Positions 44,424 to 55,029 of a DNA stretch of 64,000 nucleotides are shown piece by piece (positions within the stretch are counted from its first letter, which is position 1; each line of letters opens with the position of its first letter). The DNA lies in the NCBI RefSeq assembly GCF_003231305.1, contig NZ_QKVM01000013.1, positions 1 to 64,000 of the forward strand, in the 5' to 3' direction. Under the pieces are notes generated by a model. It was not told the DNA's origin. It was given only the letters and a program-made list of their open reading frames with translations, and did not search any database. The stretch is from Pseudomonas sichuanensis (GTDB lineage Bacteria; Pseudomonadota; Gammaproteobacteria; Pseudomonadales; Pseudomonadaceae). A program made the translations under genes and the position numbers.

Positions 44424-45641
44424 ATGACCCGTAGCTGGCTCGATTCCCCCGCACACCACGCCTGGCTCGGCACCGAGGCCCTGCGCCTGCTCGATTTCGC
44501 CAAGGCCGCTCGCCTGCCCCAGGGCTTCGGCAACCTCGATGACGAAGGCCGCCTGCCCCGTTGCGCCCTGGCCGAGACCATGAACACCGCGCGCATGACC
44601 CACAGCTTCGCCCTGGCACATATCCTGGGTGTCCCAGGTTGCCGCGAGCTGGTCGAGCATGGCGTCGCCGCCCTGCAAGGCCCGCTGCGCGACCAGGAGC
44701 ATGATGGCTGGTACGCACAGCCCGAAGGCCACGGCGACACCGGCAAGGCCGCTTACCTGCACGCCTTCGTCGCCCTTGCCGGCAGTTCGGCTGTGGTGGC
44801 GGGCGTCAGCCAGGCCCAGGCACTGCTGGACGCTGTGGTCCAGGTCATCGAGCAGCGCTTCTGGTGCGAGGAGGAGGGCGCCCTGCGCGAGTCGTTCTCC
44901 CGCGACTGGCAGCAGGCCGAAGCCTACCGTGGTGCCAACAGCAACATGCACGGCGTCGAGGCGTTTCTCGCCCTGGCCGACGTGACCGGCGACACGTTGT
45001 GGCTGCACCGTGCCCTGCGAATGGTCGAGCGCTTGATCCTTGCCCGGGCTACCAACGACGGTTTGCGTGTTACCGAGCATTTCGACGGGCACTGGCAGGT
45101 GCTGCCCGACTACAACCGCGACAACCCCGCCGACGGCTTCCGGCCCTACGGCACCACGCCTGGCCATGCCTTCGAGTGGGCACGGCTGCTGCTGCACCTG
45201 GAGGCGGCCCTGCAACGGGCGCAACTGCCTGCGCCCGAGTCCTTGTTGGCGGCTGCCAGGGGCCTGTTCGACAGTGCCTGCCGCCATGCCTGGCACGCCG
45301 ACGGCGCCCCGGGCATGGTCTACACCCTGGACTGGCGCGACCGCCCGCTGGTGCGCGAGCGCCTGCACTGGGTGCATGCCGAGGCCAGCGCCACCGCCGC
45401 CGCTTTGCTGCGGCGCACCGGCGAGCCGCATTACGAGCAGTGGTACCGCTGCTTCTGGGACTTCATCGCCACGCATTTCATCGACCGCATACACGGCAGC
45501 TGGCACCACGAACTGGACCCGACCAACCAGCCCAGCGCGCGCATCTGGGGTGGCAAGCCCGATCTCTACCACGCGCTGCAGGCCCTGTTGCTGCCGCGCC
45601 TGCCGCTGGCGCCGAGCCTGGCCACTGCGCTGGCTTTGTAA
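44424..45641 (+). CDS. AGE-family sugar epimerase/isomerase
   Basis: Predicted 405-aa (alpha/alpha)6-barrel enzyme of the N-acylglucosamine 2-epimerase / YihS family. Family landmarks are RMTHSFALAHILG, RGANSNMHGVEAFLAL with the active-site His, TPGHAFEWARLLLHLE and GSWHHELDPTNQP near the end. YihS-type members interconvert mannose, fructose and related aldoses. Lying between the glucose two-component system and the glucose ABC transporter, it probably feeds another hexose into the same route; the substrate is not proven. There is no signal peptide, so it acts in the cytoplasm. Confidence 0.85.
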   Translation: MTRSWLDSPAHHAWLGTEALRLLDFAKAARLPQGFGNLDDEGRLPRCALAETMNTARMTHSFALAHILGVPGCRELVEHGVAALQGPLRDQEHDGWYAQPEGHGDTGKAAYLHAFVALAGSSAVVAGVSQAQALLDAVVQVIEQRFWCEEEGALRESFSRDWQQAEAYRGANSNMHGVEAFLALADVTGDTLWLHRALRMVERLILARATNDGLRVTEHFDGHWQVLPDYNRDNPADGFRPYGTTPGHAFEWARLLLHLEAALQRAQLPAPESLLAAARGLFDSACRHAWHADGAPGMVYTLDWRDRPLVRERLHWVHAEASATAAALLRRTGEPHYEQWYRCFWDFIATHFIDRIHGSWHHELDPTNQPSARIWGGKPDLYHALQALLLPRLPLAPSLATALAL

Positions 45642-45757
45642 CCAAACGCTGACATTCGCGCATCCGTTCGTTACCTGGCGCCGGGTGCAAGGTCCCTACA
45701 CTCACTGCAAAGCAAGCGACAGTCTTGCCACGCATAACAACAAGAAAGGTATTTCCC

Positions 45758-47044
45758 ATGCATTCGACGCTTCGTCTCGCCGCTGCGATCTCGTTCGCTT
45801 CCCTGTACGCCCTCAGTGCCCATGCCGCCGATGCCAAAGGCACTGTGGAGGTTGTCCATTGGTGGACTTCCGGCGGTGAAAAAGCCGCCGTGGATGTGCT
45901 CAAGGCCCAGGTCGAAAAAGACGGTTTCATCTGGAAGGACGGCGCGGTTGCCGGCGGCGGCGGTGCCACTGCCATGACCGTGCTCAAGAGCCGCGCAGTG
46001 GCCGGCAACCCGCCCGGCGTGGCACAGATCAAGGGGCCGGATATCCAGGATTGGGCGTCCACCGGATTGCTCGATGCCGATGTATTGAAAGACGTGGCCA
46101 AGCAAGAGAAGTGGGACAGCCTGCTCGACAAGAAAGTCGCCGACACCGTGAAGTACGACGGTGAGTACGTGGCCGTGCCGGTGAACATCCATCGCATCAA
46201 CTGGCTGTGGATCAACCCCGAGGTGTTCAAGAAGGCCGGGATCGACAAGGCCCCGACTACCCTCGATGAATTCTACGCGGCAGGCGACAAGCTCAAGGCC
46301 GCCGGTTTCATCCCGCTTGCCCACGGTGGCCAGCCGTGGCAGGACAGTACCGTGTTCGAGAGCGTGGTGCTCTCGGTGATGGGCGTGGAGGGTTACAAGA
46401 AGGCCCTGGTCGATCTCGATGAAAAAGCCCTGACCGGCCCCGAGATGGTCAAGGCGCTGACCGAACTGAAGAAGGTCGCCACCTACATGGACCCCGACGG
46501 CAAGGGCCAGGACTGGAACCTGGAAGCCGCCAAGGTGATCAACGGCAAGGCCGGCATGCAGATCATGGGTGACTGGGCCAAGAGCGAGTGGACCCTGGCC
46601 AAGAAAACCGCCGGCAAGGATTACCAGTGCGTAGCGTTCCCCGGCACCGACAAGGCGTTCCTCTACAACATCGATTCGCTGGTGGTGTTCAAGCAGAAGG
46701 ATGAAGGCACCGCGGCGGGCCAGCAGGACATTGCCCGCAAGGTGCTTGGCGAGGACTTCCAGAAGGTGTTCAGCACCAACAAGGGCTCGATCCCGGTGCG
46801 TAACGACATGCTCGCCGACATGGGCAAGTACGGCTTCGACGCCTGCGCCCAGACCTCCGCCAAGGACTTCCTGGCCGACGCCAAGAGTGGCGGCCTGCAG
46901 CCGAGCATGGCGCACAACATGGCCACCACGCTGGCCGTGCAGGGGGCGTTCTTCGATGTGGTGACCAACTACATCAACGACCCCAAGGCCGACCCGGCCG
47001 ATGCGGCGAAGAAACTGGCGGCTGCTATCAACTCGGCCAAGTAA
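45758..47044 (+). CDS. gtsA: Glucose ABC transporter, periplasmic binding protein
   Basis: Predicted 428-aa solute-binding protein with a clear signal peptide (about 1-23, AHA cleavage). It belongs to the cluster that binds mono- and oligosaccharides: [23 protein letters not shown], then [13 protein letters not shown] and [10 protein letters not shown]. It captures glucose in the periplasm for GtsBC. Upstream, TACACT may be a -10. A REP pair separates it from gtsB, a layout that can keep the binding protein more abundant than the permease. Confidence 0.95.
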   Translation: MHSTLRLAAAISFASLYALSAHAADAKGTVEVVHWWTSGGEKAAVDVLKAQVEKDGFIWKDGAVAGGGGATAMTVLKSRAVAGNPPGVAQIKGPDIQDWASTGLLDADVLKDVAKQEKWDSLLDKKVADTVKYDGEYVAVPVNIHRINWLWINPEVFKKAGIDKAPTTLDEFYAAGDKLKAAGFIPLAHGGQPWQDSTVFESVVLSVMGVEGYKKALVDLDEKALTGPEMVKALTELKKVATYMDPDGKGQDWNLEAAKVINGKAGMQIMGDWAKSEWTLAKKTAGKDYQCVAFPGTDKAFLYNIDSLVVFKQKDEGTAAGQQDIARKVLGEDFQKVFSTNKGSIPVRNDMLADMGKYGFDACAQTSAKDFLADAKSGGLQPSMAHNMATTLAVQGAFFDVVTNYINDPKADPADAAKKLAAAINSAK

Positions 47045-47048
47045 CCAG

Positions 47049-47112
47049 ATCGCGGGGCAAGCCCGCTCCCACGGATGCGCGCTGCCTGCGTGGGAGCGGG
47101 CTTGCCCCGCGA
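47049..47112. repeat. REP inverted pair between gtsA and gtsB
   Basis: ATCGCGGGGCAAGCCCGCTC and its inverse, inside the glucose transporter operon. Confidence 0.9.
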
Positions 47113-47136
47113 TGCGGCACATCGAGAATCCAGATC

Positions 47137-48045
47137 ATGACTACAGCAACCGCCCGCCTGCGGGCCTCACCCCTGGACGCGCTCCAGCGCTGGCTGCCGA
47201 AACTGGTACTGGCGCCGAGCATGTTCATCATCCTGGTGGGGTTCTACGGCTACATCCTGTGGACCTTCGTCCTCTCGTTCACCACCTCGACCTTCCTACC
47301 CACCTACAAGTGGGCCGGGCTTGCGCAATACGCACGGCTGTTCGACAACGACCGCTGGTGGGTGGCGAGCAAGAACCTGCTGCTGTTCGGCGGCCTGTTC
47401 ATCGCCATCACCCTGGCCATCGGCGTGTTCCTTGCCGTGCTGCTGGACCAGCGCATTCGCCGCGAAGGCTTCATCCGCACGATCTATCTCTACCCCATGG
47501 CGCTGTCGATGATCGTCACCGGCACCGCCTGGAAGTGGCTGCTCAACCCCGGCATGGGCCTGGACAAGCTGCTGCGCGACTGGGGGTGGGAGGGCTTTCG
47601 CCTGGACTGGCTGATCGACCCGGACCGGGTGGTCTACTGCCTGGTGATCGCTGCGGTGTGGCAGGCCTCGGGCTTCATCATGGCGATGTTCCTTGCCGGC
47701 CTGCGCGGGGTCGACCAGTCGATCATCCGCGCCGCGCAACTGGATGGCGCCAGCCTGCCGCGCATCTACTGGACGGTGGTGCTGCCCAGCCTGCGCCCGG
47801 TGTTCTTCAGTTCACTGATGATCCTGGCGCACATCGCCATCAAGAGCTTCGACCTGGTCGCGGCCATGACCGCCGGCGGCCCCGGCTACTCCTCCGACCT
47901 GCCGGCGATGTTCATGTACGCCTTCACCTTCAGCCGCGGGCAGATGGGCATGGGCTCGGCCAGCGCGATCCTGATGCTCGGCGCCATCCTGGCGATCATC
48001 GTCCCCTATCTGTATTCGGAGCTGCGGGGTAAACGCCATGAGTAG
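47137..48045 (+). CDS. gtsB: Glucose ABC transporter permease GtsB
   Basis: Predicted 302-aa inner-membrane permease of the MalF/UgpA type, six membrane helices. The EAA loop that docks to the ATPase is RAAQLDGASLPRIYWTVVLPSL. The C-terminal part FDLVAAMTAGGPGYSSDLPAMFMY is typical. It overlaps gtsC by 8 bp, so the two permease subunits are translated together. Confidence 0.95.
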   Translation: MTTATARLRASPLDALQRWLPKLVLAPSMFIILVGFYGYILWTFVLSFTTSTFLPTYKWAGLAQYARLFDNDRWWVASKNLLLFGGLFIAITLAIGVFLAVLLDQRIRREGFIRTIYLYPMALSMIVTGTAWKWLLNPGMGLDKLLRDWGWEGFRLDWLIDPDRVVYCLVIAAVWQASGFIMAMFLAGLRGVDQSIIRAAQLDGASLPRIYWTVVLPSLRPVFFSSLMILAHIAIKSFDLVAAMTAGGPGYSSDLPAMFMYAFTFSRGQMGMGSASAILMLGAILAIIVPYLYSELRGKRHE

Positions 48046-48883
48046 CCGCCTCGACAAACCCGCATTGAGCTTCAGCCGCATCGCCATCCACGCCGTGCTG
48101 CTGCTTGCCGTGCTGCTGTACCTGGTACCGCTGGTGGTGATGCTGTTGACCAGCTTCAAGACCCCTGAAGACATCAGCACCGGCAACCTGCTGAGCTGGC
48201 CGGCGGTGTTCACCGGCATCGGCTGGGCCAAGGCCTGGGCCACGGTCAACGGCTACTTCGTCAACTCGGTGCTGATCACCGTGCCGGCGGTGCTGATCTC
48301 CACCACCATCGGCGCGCTCAACGGCTACGTGCTGTCGATGTGGCGCTTCCGTGGCTCGCAGCTGTTCTTCGGCTTGCTGCTGTTCGGTTGCTTCCTGCCG
48401 TTCCAGACCGTGCTGCTGCCGGCCTCGTTCACCCTCGGCAAGCTCGGCCTGGCCAGCACCACCAGCGGCCTGGTGCTGGTGCACGTGGTGTACGGGCTGG
48501 CCTTCACCACGCTGTTCTTTCGCAACTACTACGTGAGCATCCCCGATGCCCTGGTCAAGGCTGCGCGCCTGGATGGCGCCGGGTTCTTCACCATCTTCGG
48601 GCGGATCATCCTGCCGATGTCGACACCGATCATCATGGTCTGCCTGATCTGGCAGTTCACCCAGATCTGGAACGACTTCCTGTTCGGCGTGGTGTTCTCC
48701 AGTGGCGACTCGCAGCCGATCACCGTGGCCCTCAACAACCTGGTCAACACCAGCACCGGGGCCAAGGAATACAACGTCGACATGGCCGCGGCGATGATTG
48801 CCGGGCTGCCGACGCTGCTGGTCTACGTGATTGCGGGCAAGTATTTCGTGCGCGGGCTGACCGCCGGCGCGGTAAAGGGGTAA
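48038..48883 (+). CDS. gtsC: Glucose ABC transporter permease GtsC
   Basis: Predicted 281-aa MalG-type permease, six membrane helices, with the EAA loop ALVKAARLDGAGFFTIFGRIILPMS. The N-terminal motif YLVPLVVMLLTSFKTPEDI and C-terminal KYFVRGLTAGAVKG are those of sugar ABC permeases. Its ATG is within gtsB and its stop codon is 3 bp before gtsD, so gtsBCD form one unit. Confidence 0.95.
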   Translation: MSSRLDKPALSFSRIAIHAVLLLAVLLYLVPLVVMLLTSFKTPEDISTGNLLSWPAVFTGIGWAKAWATVNGYFVNSVLITVPAVLISTTIGALNGYVLSMWRFRGSQLFFGLLLFGCFLPFQTVLLPASFTLGKLGLASTTSGLVLVHVVYGLAFTTLFFRNYYVSIPDALVKAARLDGAGFFTIFGRIILPMSTPIIMVCLIWQFTQIWNDFLFGVVFSSGDSQPITVALNNLVNTSTGAKEYNVDMAAAMIAGLPTLLVYVIAGKYFVRGLTAGAVKG

Positions 48884-48886
48884 GTC

Positions 48887-50035
48887 ATGGCAACGCTCGA
48901 ACTTCGCAACGTGAACAAGACCTACGGCGCCGGTTTGCCGGACACGCTCAAGGACATCCAGCTGGCGATCAAGGACGGCGAGTTCCTGATCCTGGTCGGC
49001 CCCTCGGGCTGCGGCAAGTCCACCTTGATGAACTGCATCGCCGGCCTCGAGAGCATCAGTGGCGGGGCGATCCTGATCGACGATGAAGACGTCAGCGGCA
49101 TGAGCCCGAAGGACCGCGACATCGCCATGGTGTTCCAGTCCTACGCGCTGTACCCGACCATGAACGTGCGCGACAACATCGCGTTCGGCCTGAAGATCCG
49201 CAAGCTGCCCCAGGCGGCCATCGACGAGGAAGTGGCGCGGGTCGCCAAGCTGCTGCAGATCGAGCATCTGCTCGGGCGCAAACCCGGCCAGCTTTCCGGC
49301 GGCCAGCAGCAGCGCGTGGCCATGGGCCGGGCGCTGGCACGGCGGCCGAAGATCTACCTGTTCGACGAGCCGCTGTCGAACCTCGACGCCAAGCTGCGGG
49401 TAGAGATGCGCACCGAAATCAAGTTGATGCACCAGCGTCTGAAGACCACCACGGTGTACGTCACCCACGACCAGATCGAGGCCATGACCCTGGGCGACAA
49501 GGTGGCGGTAATGAAGGACGGCCTGATCCAGCAGTTCGGCACGCCGCAGCAGATCTACAACGATCCGGCCAACCTGTTCGTCGCCAGCTTCATTGGTTCG
49601 CCGCCGATGAACTTCATCCCGGTGCGCCTGACCCGCCAGGACGGCCGGGTGCTGGCGCTGCTCGACAGCGGCCAGGCGCGCTGCGAACTGCCGCTGGGGG
49701 TGGATGCCGATGCGCTGGACGGGCGCGAGGTCATCTTGGGTGTGCGCCCGGAGCAGATTTCGCTGGGGGCCGCGCAAGGCAACGGGTTGCCGGGTATCCG
49801 CGCCGAAGTGCAGGTGACCGAGCCCACCGGGCCGGACCTGCTGGTGTTTGTCACCCTCAACCAGACCAAGGTCTGCTGCCGCCTGGCACCGGACGTGGCG
49901 TGCCAGGTGGGCGACAGCCTGAACCTGCAGTTCGACCCGGCGCGGGTGCTGCTGTTCGACGCCGCCAGTGGCGAGCGGCTCGACTTGGCCGCTACCGCGG
50001 TGAAAGACAACGTGGCCCGCTTCAAGGGGCGTTGA
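48887..50035 (+). CDS. gtsD: Glucose ABC transporter ATPase GtsD
   Basis: Predicted 382-aa ABC ATPase of the MalK/UgpC type. Walker A is GPSGCGKST, the signature motif is [15 protein letters not shown], Walker B is [13 protein letters not shown] and the switch His is in [12 protein letters not shown]. The C-terminal 140 residues are a TOBE regulatory domain. It drives glucose import through GtsBC. A REP pair follows before oprB. Confidence 0.96.
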   Translation: MATLELRNVNKTYGAGLPDTLKDIQLAIKDGEFLILVGPSGCGKSTLMNCIAGLESISGGAILIDDEDVSGMSPKDRDIAMVFQSYALYPTMNVRDNIAFGLKIRKLPQAAIDEEVARVAKLLQIEHLLGRKPGQLSGGQQQRVAMGRALARRPKIYLFDEPLSNLDAKLRVEMRTEIKLMHQRLKTTTVYVTHDQIEAMTLGDKVAVMKDGLIQQFGTPQQIYNDPANLFVASFIGSPPMNFIPVRLTRQDGRVLALLDSGQARCELPLGVDADALDGREVILGVRPEQISLGAAQGNGLPGIRAEVQVTEPTGPDLLVFVTLNQTKVCCRLAPDVACQVGDSLNLQFDPARVLLFDAASGERLDLAATAVKDNVARFKGR

Positions 50036-50036
50036 T

Positions 50037-50109
50037 GTGGGAGCGGGCTTGCCCCGCGATAGCGATGGTCAGGCTGAAATCGCCATCGCGGGGCAAGCCC
50101 GCTCCCACG
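50037..50109. repeat. REP inverted pair between gtsD and oprB
   Basis: TGTGGGAGCGGGCTTGCCCCG and its inverse, with a 30-bp spacer. Confidence 0.9.
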
Positions 50110-50170
50110 GCCTGCAAGGGCTCGACCGTTAAACCGTTCTGTTAATAACAAGAAAAGAGGACGCAAAGGG

Positions 50171-51514
50171 ATGGAACAGCGCAATCGCATCAGGACATTG
50201 GGCTCGCTGGCACTGCTGGCCATGGTCGGCAGCAGCGGGGCCCAGGCTGCCGAGGCTTTCTCGTCGGAATCGAAATGGATGACCGGCGACTGGGGCGGCA
50301 CCCGCACCGAGCTGCTGGAAAAGGGCTATGACTTCACCCTCGACTACGTCGGCGAGGTGGCCGGCAACCTGCACGGTGGCTACAACGACGACAAGACCGC
50401 GCGCTACAGCGACCAGTTCGCCCTCGGCGCGCACCTGGACCTGGAAAAGATCTTCGGCTGGCACGATGCCGAGTTCAAACTGGCGATCACCGAACGCAGC
50501 GGCCGCAACCTGTCCAACGACCGCATCAGCGACCCACGCGCCGGGCAGTTCAGCTCGGTGCAGGAAGTCTGGGGCCGCGGCCAGACCTGGCGGCTGACGC
50601 AGATGTGGGTCAAGCAGAAATACTTCGACGGTGCGCTGGATGTGAAAGTCGGCCGCTTTGGCGAAGGCGAGGACTTCAACAGCTTCCCCTGCGACTTCCA
50701 GAACCTGGCGTTCTGCGGCTCGCAGGTGGGCAACTGGGTGGGGGGCATCTGGTACAACTGGCCGGTCAGCCAGTGGGCGCTGCGGGTGAAATACAACATC
50801 ACCCCGGAATTCTTCGTCCAGGTCGGTGCCTACGAGCAGAACCCTTCGAACCTGGAGACCGGCAACGGCTTCAAGCTCAGCGGCAGCGGCACCAAGGGCG
50901 CGATCCTGCCGGTGGAGGCGGTGTGGTCGCCCAAGGTCAACGGCCTGCCGGGCGAGTACCGCCTGGGCTACTACTACAGCACCGCCAAGGCCGACGATGT
51001 GTATGACGACATCAACGGCAACCCGCAGGCATTGACCGGGCAGGACTTCAAGTCGCACTCCAGCAAGCATGGCTGGTGGGTGGTGGCGCAGCAGCAGGTG
51101 ACGGCCCACGCCAGTGATGCCAGCCGTGGCCTGAGCCTGTTCGCCAACTTCACCGTGCATGACAAGGCCACCAACGTGGTCGACAACTACCAGCAGGTCG
51201 GCCTGGTGTACAAAGGCGCCTTCGACGCCCGGCCCAAGGACGATATCGGCTTCGGCGTGGCCCGTATCCATGTCAACGACGACGTGAAGAAGCGCGCCGA
51301 ACTGCTCAATGCCCAGTCCGGCATCGCCGATTACGACAATCCAGGCTTCGTGCCGCTGCAGCGCACCGAGTACAACGCCGAGCTCTACTACGGCTTCCAT
51401 GTCACCAATTGGCTGACCGTGCGGCCGAACCTGCAGTACATCAAGAGCCCGGGCGCGGTGGACGAGGTGGACAACGCGCTGGTCGCAGGGTTGAAGATTC
51501 AGTCGTCATTCTGA
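50171..51514 (+). CDS. oprB: Carbohydrate porin OprB
   Basis: Predicted 447-aa outer-membrane porin. Signal peptide (about 1-29, ending AQA), then beta-barrel repeats starting WMTGDWGGTRTELLEKGYDF, the hallmark of OprB, and a C-terminal Phe (IQSSF) for barrel assembly. It lets glucose and other sugars enter the periplasm for GtsA. The ATG has an AAAGAGGA site. It follows gtsD after a REP pair and may be co-transcribed or have its own promoter. Confidence 0.95.
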   Translation: MEQRNRIRTLGSLALLAMVGSSGAQAAEAFSSESKWMTGDWGGTRTELLEKGYDFTLDYVGEVAGNLHGGYNDDKTARYSDQFALGAHLDLEKIFGWHDAEFKLAITERSGRNLSNDRISDPRAGQFSSVQEVWGRGQTWRLTQMWVKQKYFDGALDVKVGRFGEGEDFNSFPCDFQNLAFCGSQVGNWVGGIWYNWPVSQWALRVKYNITPEFFVQVGAYEQNPSNLETGNGFKLSGSGTKGAILPVEAVWSPKVNGLPGEYRLGYYYSTAKADDVYDDINGNPQALTGQDFKSHSSKHGWWVVAQQQVTAHASDASRGLSLFANFTVHDKATNVVDNYQQVGLVYKGAFDARPKDDIGFGVARIHVNDDVKKRAELLNAQSGIADYDNPGFVPLQRTEYNAELYYGFHVTNWLTVRPNLQYIKSPGAVDEVDNALVAGLKIQSSF

Positions 51515-51554
51515 GACGAATTGTTGTAAATTTACGCCATCCATTTTCGGCCCT

Positions 51555-51585
51555 CCGCTAACCACTGGTCTGCAGTGGTTAGCGG
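51555..51585. other. 12-bp perfect stem-loop after oprB
   Basis: CCGCTAACCACT (51555-51566) and AGTGGTTAGCGG (51574-51585), loop GGTCTGC. It lies 40 bp after the oprB stop codon. It lacks a T tract, so it may stabilise the 3' end or weakly terminate. Confidence 0.6.
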
Positions 51586-51633
51586 GTACGGGCTGAGACA
51601 GCGCTATCTCGAACAACAAAAGAGCTTGGAACC

Positions 51634-52488
51634 ATGGCAGAACATCCGCTACATCGCTTCTTCACCTCGCAACGGCCGAGGCCGACCTTCGAGTGGGAGC
51701 GTTACCAGCAGCGCGATGTGCTGATCATCGACCACCCTCGCTGCCAGGCGATGTTCAGCCGCCAGGGCGGGCAGTTGCTGCATTTCCAGCCCACCGGTGA
51801 AAAGCCCTGGCTGTGGTGCGCCGAACAGTGGCCGCAGGTTGGCGCCATCCGCGGTGGCGTGCCGGTGTGCTGGCCCTGGTATGGCCGCCACCCCAGCGAG
51901 GACCTGTGGCCGGCCCATGGCTGGGCGCGGCTGCTGGACTGGAAGCTGGTGGACAGCCGCGAGGACGAGGAGGGCGTGACCTTGAAGTGGCGCCTGGACC
52001 TGTGCGACTGGCAGGTCGACCTGCATGCGCGCCTGGGCGCCAGCATGGAACTGAGCCTAAGCACCGAGCACCAGGACAGCGAGCCCTGCCAGTTGAGCCA
52101 TGCGCTGCTGGCTTACTGGCGGATCAGTGACGTGTCAAAGATAGCGCTGTCTGGGCTTGAGGATATCGAAGGCTACGACCGCCTCAACCGCCAGGCGTGC
52201 CGCGAAGACGGCGCGTTGAAACTCAAGGGCGGTTGCCAGAAGGTCTACCCCGGCACGCCCAAGGTGCAGCTGCAGGACCCGGCCTGGCAGCGCGAGCTGT
52301 GCATCGACACCGGTGACAGCGACGACACCGTGGTCTGGCACCCAGGCAACCGCCCGCTGATGGGCGTGAGCGGGCGCGAGTGCCAGGGTTTCGTCTGCGT
52401 CGAGGCCGCCAGCGGCAGCGACGAGGGCCTGAGCCTGCGGCCGGGTGAACGTGCGCACCTGCGGCTGCAGGCGCACCGCCTCAGTTGA
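51634..52488 (+). CDS. D-hexose-6-phosphate mutarotase (aldose 1-epimerase family)
   Basis: Predicted 284-aa enzyme of the YeaD-like branch of the galactose-mutarotase superfamily. Landmarks are [35 protein letters not shown], and the later [23 protein letters not shown]. It speeds interconversion of glucose-6-phosphate anomers, which suits a position between the glucose transporter and zwf. It ends inside the 3' end of hexR, with an 8-bp convergent overlap. Confidence 0.93.
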   Translation: MAEHPLHRFFTSQRPRPTFEWERYQQRDVLIIDHPRCQAMFSRQGGQLLHFQPTGEKPWLWCAEQWPQVGAIRGGVPVCWPWYGRHPSEDLWPAHGWARLLDWKLVDSREDEEGVTLKWRLDLCDWQVDLHARLGASMELSLSTEHQDSEPCQLSHALLAYWRISDVSKIALSGLEDIEGYDRLNRQACREDGALKLKGGCQKVYPGTPKVQLQDPAWQRELCIDTGDSDDTVVWHPGNRPLMGVSGRECQGFVCVEAASGSDEGLSLRPGERAHLRLQAHRLS

Positions 52489-53353
52489 GGTCGTCGTCCT
52501 CGATCGGGTAGCGGCTGGCGTTGAGGCTTTCCTTGATCTTGCGCAGGTGCGGTTGGAAGTCCACGCCGCGGCGCAGGGTCATGCCGGTGGCGAGCACGTC
52601 GAGCACGGTGAGCTGGATGATCCGCGAGGTCATCGGCATATAGATGTCGGTGTCCTCCGGCAACGGGATGTGCAGGCTCAGGCTGCAGGCCTGGGCCAGT
52701 GGCGAGCCGGCGGCGGTCAGGCCGAGCACCGAGGCGCCGTTTTCCCGCGCCACGCGCGCCACCTCGACCAGCTCACGGGTGCGCCCGGTGTAGGAGATGA
52801 TCACGAACAGGTCGCCGGTATGGGCCACCGAGGCCAGCATGCGCTGCATCAGCACATCGGCATGGGCCGACACGGCAAGGTTGAAGCGGAAGAACTTGTG
52901 TTGCGCATCGAGGGCCACCGGGGCGGAAGCGCCGAGGCCGAAGAAGTGGATCTGCCGGGCCTGGATCATCATGTCCACGGCGCGGCTGACCTGCTGTGGG
53001 TCGAGTTGCTGGCAGGCGCTGTCGAGCGAGGCGATGGCGCTGCCGAAGATTTTCTGGGTGTAGGCCGCCGGATCGTCGTCGGCCTCCACCGCACGGCTGA
53101 CGTAGGCCGCGCCGCTGGCCAGGCTCTGCGCCAGTTGCAGCTTGAGCTCGGGGTAGCCGTTGACGCCGAACGAACGGCAGAAGCGGTTGACGGTCGGTTC
53201 GCTGACCGAGGCCGCCTGGGCCAGCGCGGCGATGCTGAAGCGGGTGGCTTGTTGCGGGTTGAGCAGGATGACTTCGGCGACTTTGCGTTCGGCCTTGTTC
53301 AACTCGTCCAGGCGGCCCTGGATCTGTTCCAGGAGGTTACGCACGCGGTCCAT
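52481..53353 (-). CDS. hexR: Transcriptional repressor HexR
   Basis: Predicted 290-aa RpiR-family regulator. The N-terminal helix-turn-helix is [22 protein letters not shown], and the C-terminal SIS domain (about 110-270) binds phosphosugars, with [17 protein letters not shown] and [16 protein letters not shown]. In P. putida HexR represses zwf, edd and gap until it binds KDPG. Start ATG 53353 has AAGGA and gives the family length. It is divergent from zwf, whose leader carries a HexR site. Confidence 0.96.
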   Translation of the reverse strand: MDRVRNLLEQIQGRLDELNKAERKVAEVILLNPQQATRFSIAALAQAASVSEPTVNRFCRSFGVNGYPELKLQLAQSLASGAAYVSRAVEADDDPAAYTQKIFGSAIASLDSACQQLDPQQVSRAVDMMIQARQIHFFGLGASAPVALDAQHKFFRFNLAVSAHADVLMQRMLASVAHTGDLFVIISYTGRTRELVEVARVARENGASVLGLTAAGSPLAQACSLSLHIPLPEDTDIYMPMTSRIIQLTVLDVLATGMTLRRGVDFQPHLRKIKESLNASRYPIEDDDLN

Positions 53354-53476
53354 GGGGTGTCCTTGGTCGGCTCTAGGTGACAGCCGGCTGGCGGGGCAGC
53401 AGGCTTTTTGCAGTGTTGTGTATCCTACTGGCGGTGAGATTGTCACACCACTGGGTTGTAATAGATGTGGATAATG

Positions 53477-53493
53477 TTGTGGTTTTTACTACA
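53477..53493 (+). promoter_or_regulatory. HexR operator of zwf (hexR-zwf interval)
   Basis: TTGTGGTTTTTACTACA is a palindrome-like HexR site (TTGTGG against CTACA), 67-83 bp before zwf and shared with the divergent hexR. The zwf leader also holds a hairpin CCGCTTTGAAAGCGG (53508-53522). Confidence 0.8.
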
Positions 53494-53559
53494 TTAGGCC
53501 TTGAAAACCCGCTTTGAAAGCGGTATTCCTAGCTCAACTTTAATAAAAGAACCAACATC

Positions 53560-55029
53560 ATGGCTGCGATCAGTGTCGAACCTTGCACCTTTGCCCTGTT
53601 TGGCGCCTTGGGCGACCTGGCATTGCGCAAGCTGTTTCCCGCGCTCTACCAGCTCGACCGTGCCAACCTGCTGCACCCGGACACCCGGCTGCTGGCCCTG
53701 GCCCGCGAGCCAGGCACCGCGCAGGAGCACCTGGGCACCATCGAGGCGCACCTGCGCCGCCACGTCCCCGATGCGGACATCGACGCCGTTGCCCTGGGCC
53801 GCTTCCTCGAACGCCTGAACTACCTGCATGTGGACTTCGTCCAGCCCGAGGATTACCAGGCGTTGGTCGAGCAAGCGCCTGGCGAGCTGCCACTGATCGC
53901 CTACTTCGCAACGGCCGCCGCCGTCTATGGGGCGATCTGCGAGAACCTCGACAAGGCCGGCCTGGCGCCGCGCACCCGGGTGGTGCTGGAAAAGCCCATC
54001 GGCCACGACCTGGAGTCGTCGCGCCGGGTCAACGACGCCGTGGCGCGCTACTTCCCGGAAAACCGCGTCTATCGCATCGACCACTACCTGGGCAAAGAGA
54101 CGGTGCAGAACCTGATCGCCCTGCGTTTTGCCAACAGCCTGTTCGAAACCCAGTGGAACCAGAATTCCATCTCCCACGTGGAGATCACCGTCGCCGAAAA
54201 GGTCGGTATCGAAGGCCGCTGGGGCTACTTCGACAAGGCCGGCCAACTGCGCGACATGATCCAGAACCACCTGTTGCAGCTGCTTTGCCTGATCGCCATG
54301 GACCCGCCCAGCGACCTTTCCGCCGACAGCATCCGCGACGAGAAGGTCAAGGTGCTCAAGGCCCTGGCGCCGATCACCGGAGAGGGCCTGAGCACCCGCG
54401 TGGTGCGTGGCCAGTACATCGCCGGCTACAGCGACGGCAAGCCGGTGCCGGGCTACCTGGAAGAAGACAACGCCAACGCCCAGAGCGACACCGAAACCTT
54501 CGTCGCCCTGCGCGCCGACATCCGCAACTGGCGCTGGTCTGGCGTGCCGTTCTACCTGCGCACCGGCAAGCGCATGCCGGGCAAGCTGTCGCAGATCGTC
54601 ATCCACTTCAAAGAGACGCCGCACTACATCTTTGCCCCGGAACAGCGCCTGCAGATCGGCAACAAGCTGATCATCCGCCTGCAGCCGGACGAAGGCATCT
54701 CGCTGCGGGTGATGACCAAGGAGCAGGGCCTGGACAAGGGCATGCAACTGCGCAGTGGCCCGCTGCAACTGAATTTCTCCGACACCTGGCGCAGCGCGCG
54801 GATTCCTGATGCCTACGAGCGCTTGCTGCTGGAAGTGATGCGCGGCAACCAGAACCTGTTCGTGCGCAAGGACGAAATCGAATACGCCTGGAAATGGTGC
54901 GACCAGCTGATCGCCGGCTGGAAGACCAGCGGCGATGCCCCCAAGCCCTATGCGGCCGGTTCCTGGGGGCCGATGAGCTCGATTGCACTGATCACACGTG
55001 ATGGGAGGGCCTGGTATGGCGATATCTGA
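53560..55029 (+). CDS. zwf: Glucose-6-phosphate 1-dehydrogenase
   Basis: Predicted 489-aa dehydrogenase (glucose 6-phosphate to 6-phosphogluconolactone). The nucleotide-binding N-terminus is [20 protein letters not shown], and the G6PD signature [14 protein letters not shown] with the active-site His is intact. The length is normal. It is the first gene of zwf-pgl-eda, and overlaps pgl by 14 bp. A HexR operator lies in its leader. Confidence 0.97.
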   Translation: MAAISVEPCTFALFGALGDLALRKLFPALYQLDRANLLHPDTRLLALAREPGTAQEHLGTIEAHLRRHVPDADIDAVALGRFLERLNYLHVDFVQPEDYQALVEQAPGELPLIAYFATAAAVYGAICENLDKAGLAPRTRVVLEKPIGHDLESSRRVNDAVARYFPENRVYRIDHYLGKETVQNLIALRFANSLFETQWNQNSISHVEITVAEKVGIEGRWGYFDKAGQLRDMIQNHLLQLLCLIAMDPPSDLSADSIRDEKVKVLKALAPITGEGLSTRVVRGQYIAGYSDGKPVPGYLEEDNANAQSDTETFVALRADIRNWRWSGVPFYLRTGKRMPGKLSQIVIHFKETPHYIFAPEQRLQIGNKLIIRLQPDEGISLRVMTKEQGLDKGMQLRSGPLQLNFSDTWRSARIPDAYERLLLEVMRGNQNLFVRKDEIEYAWKWCDQLIAGWKTSGDAPKPYAAGSWGPMSSIALITRDGRAWYGDI

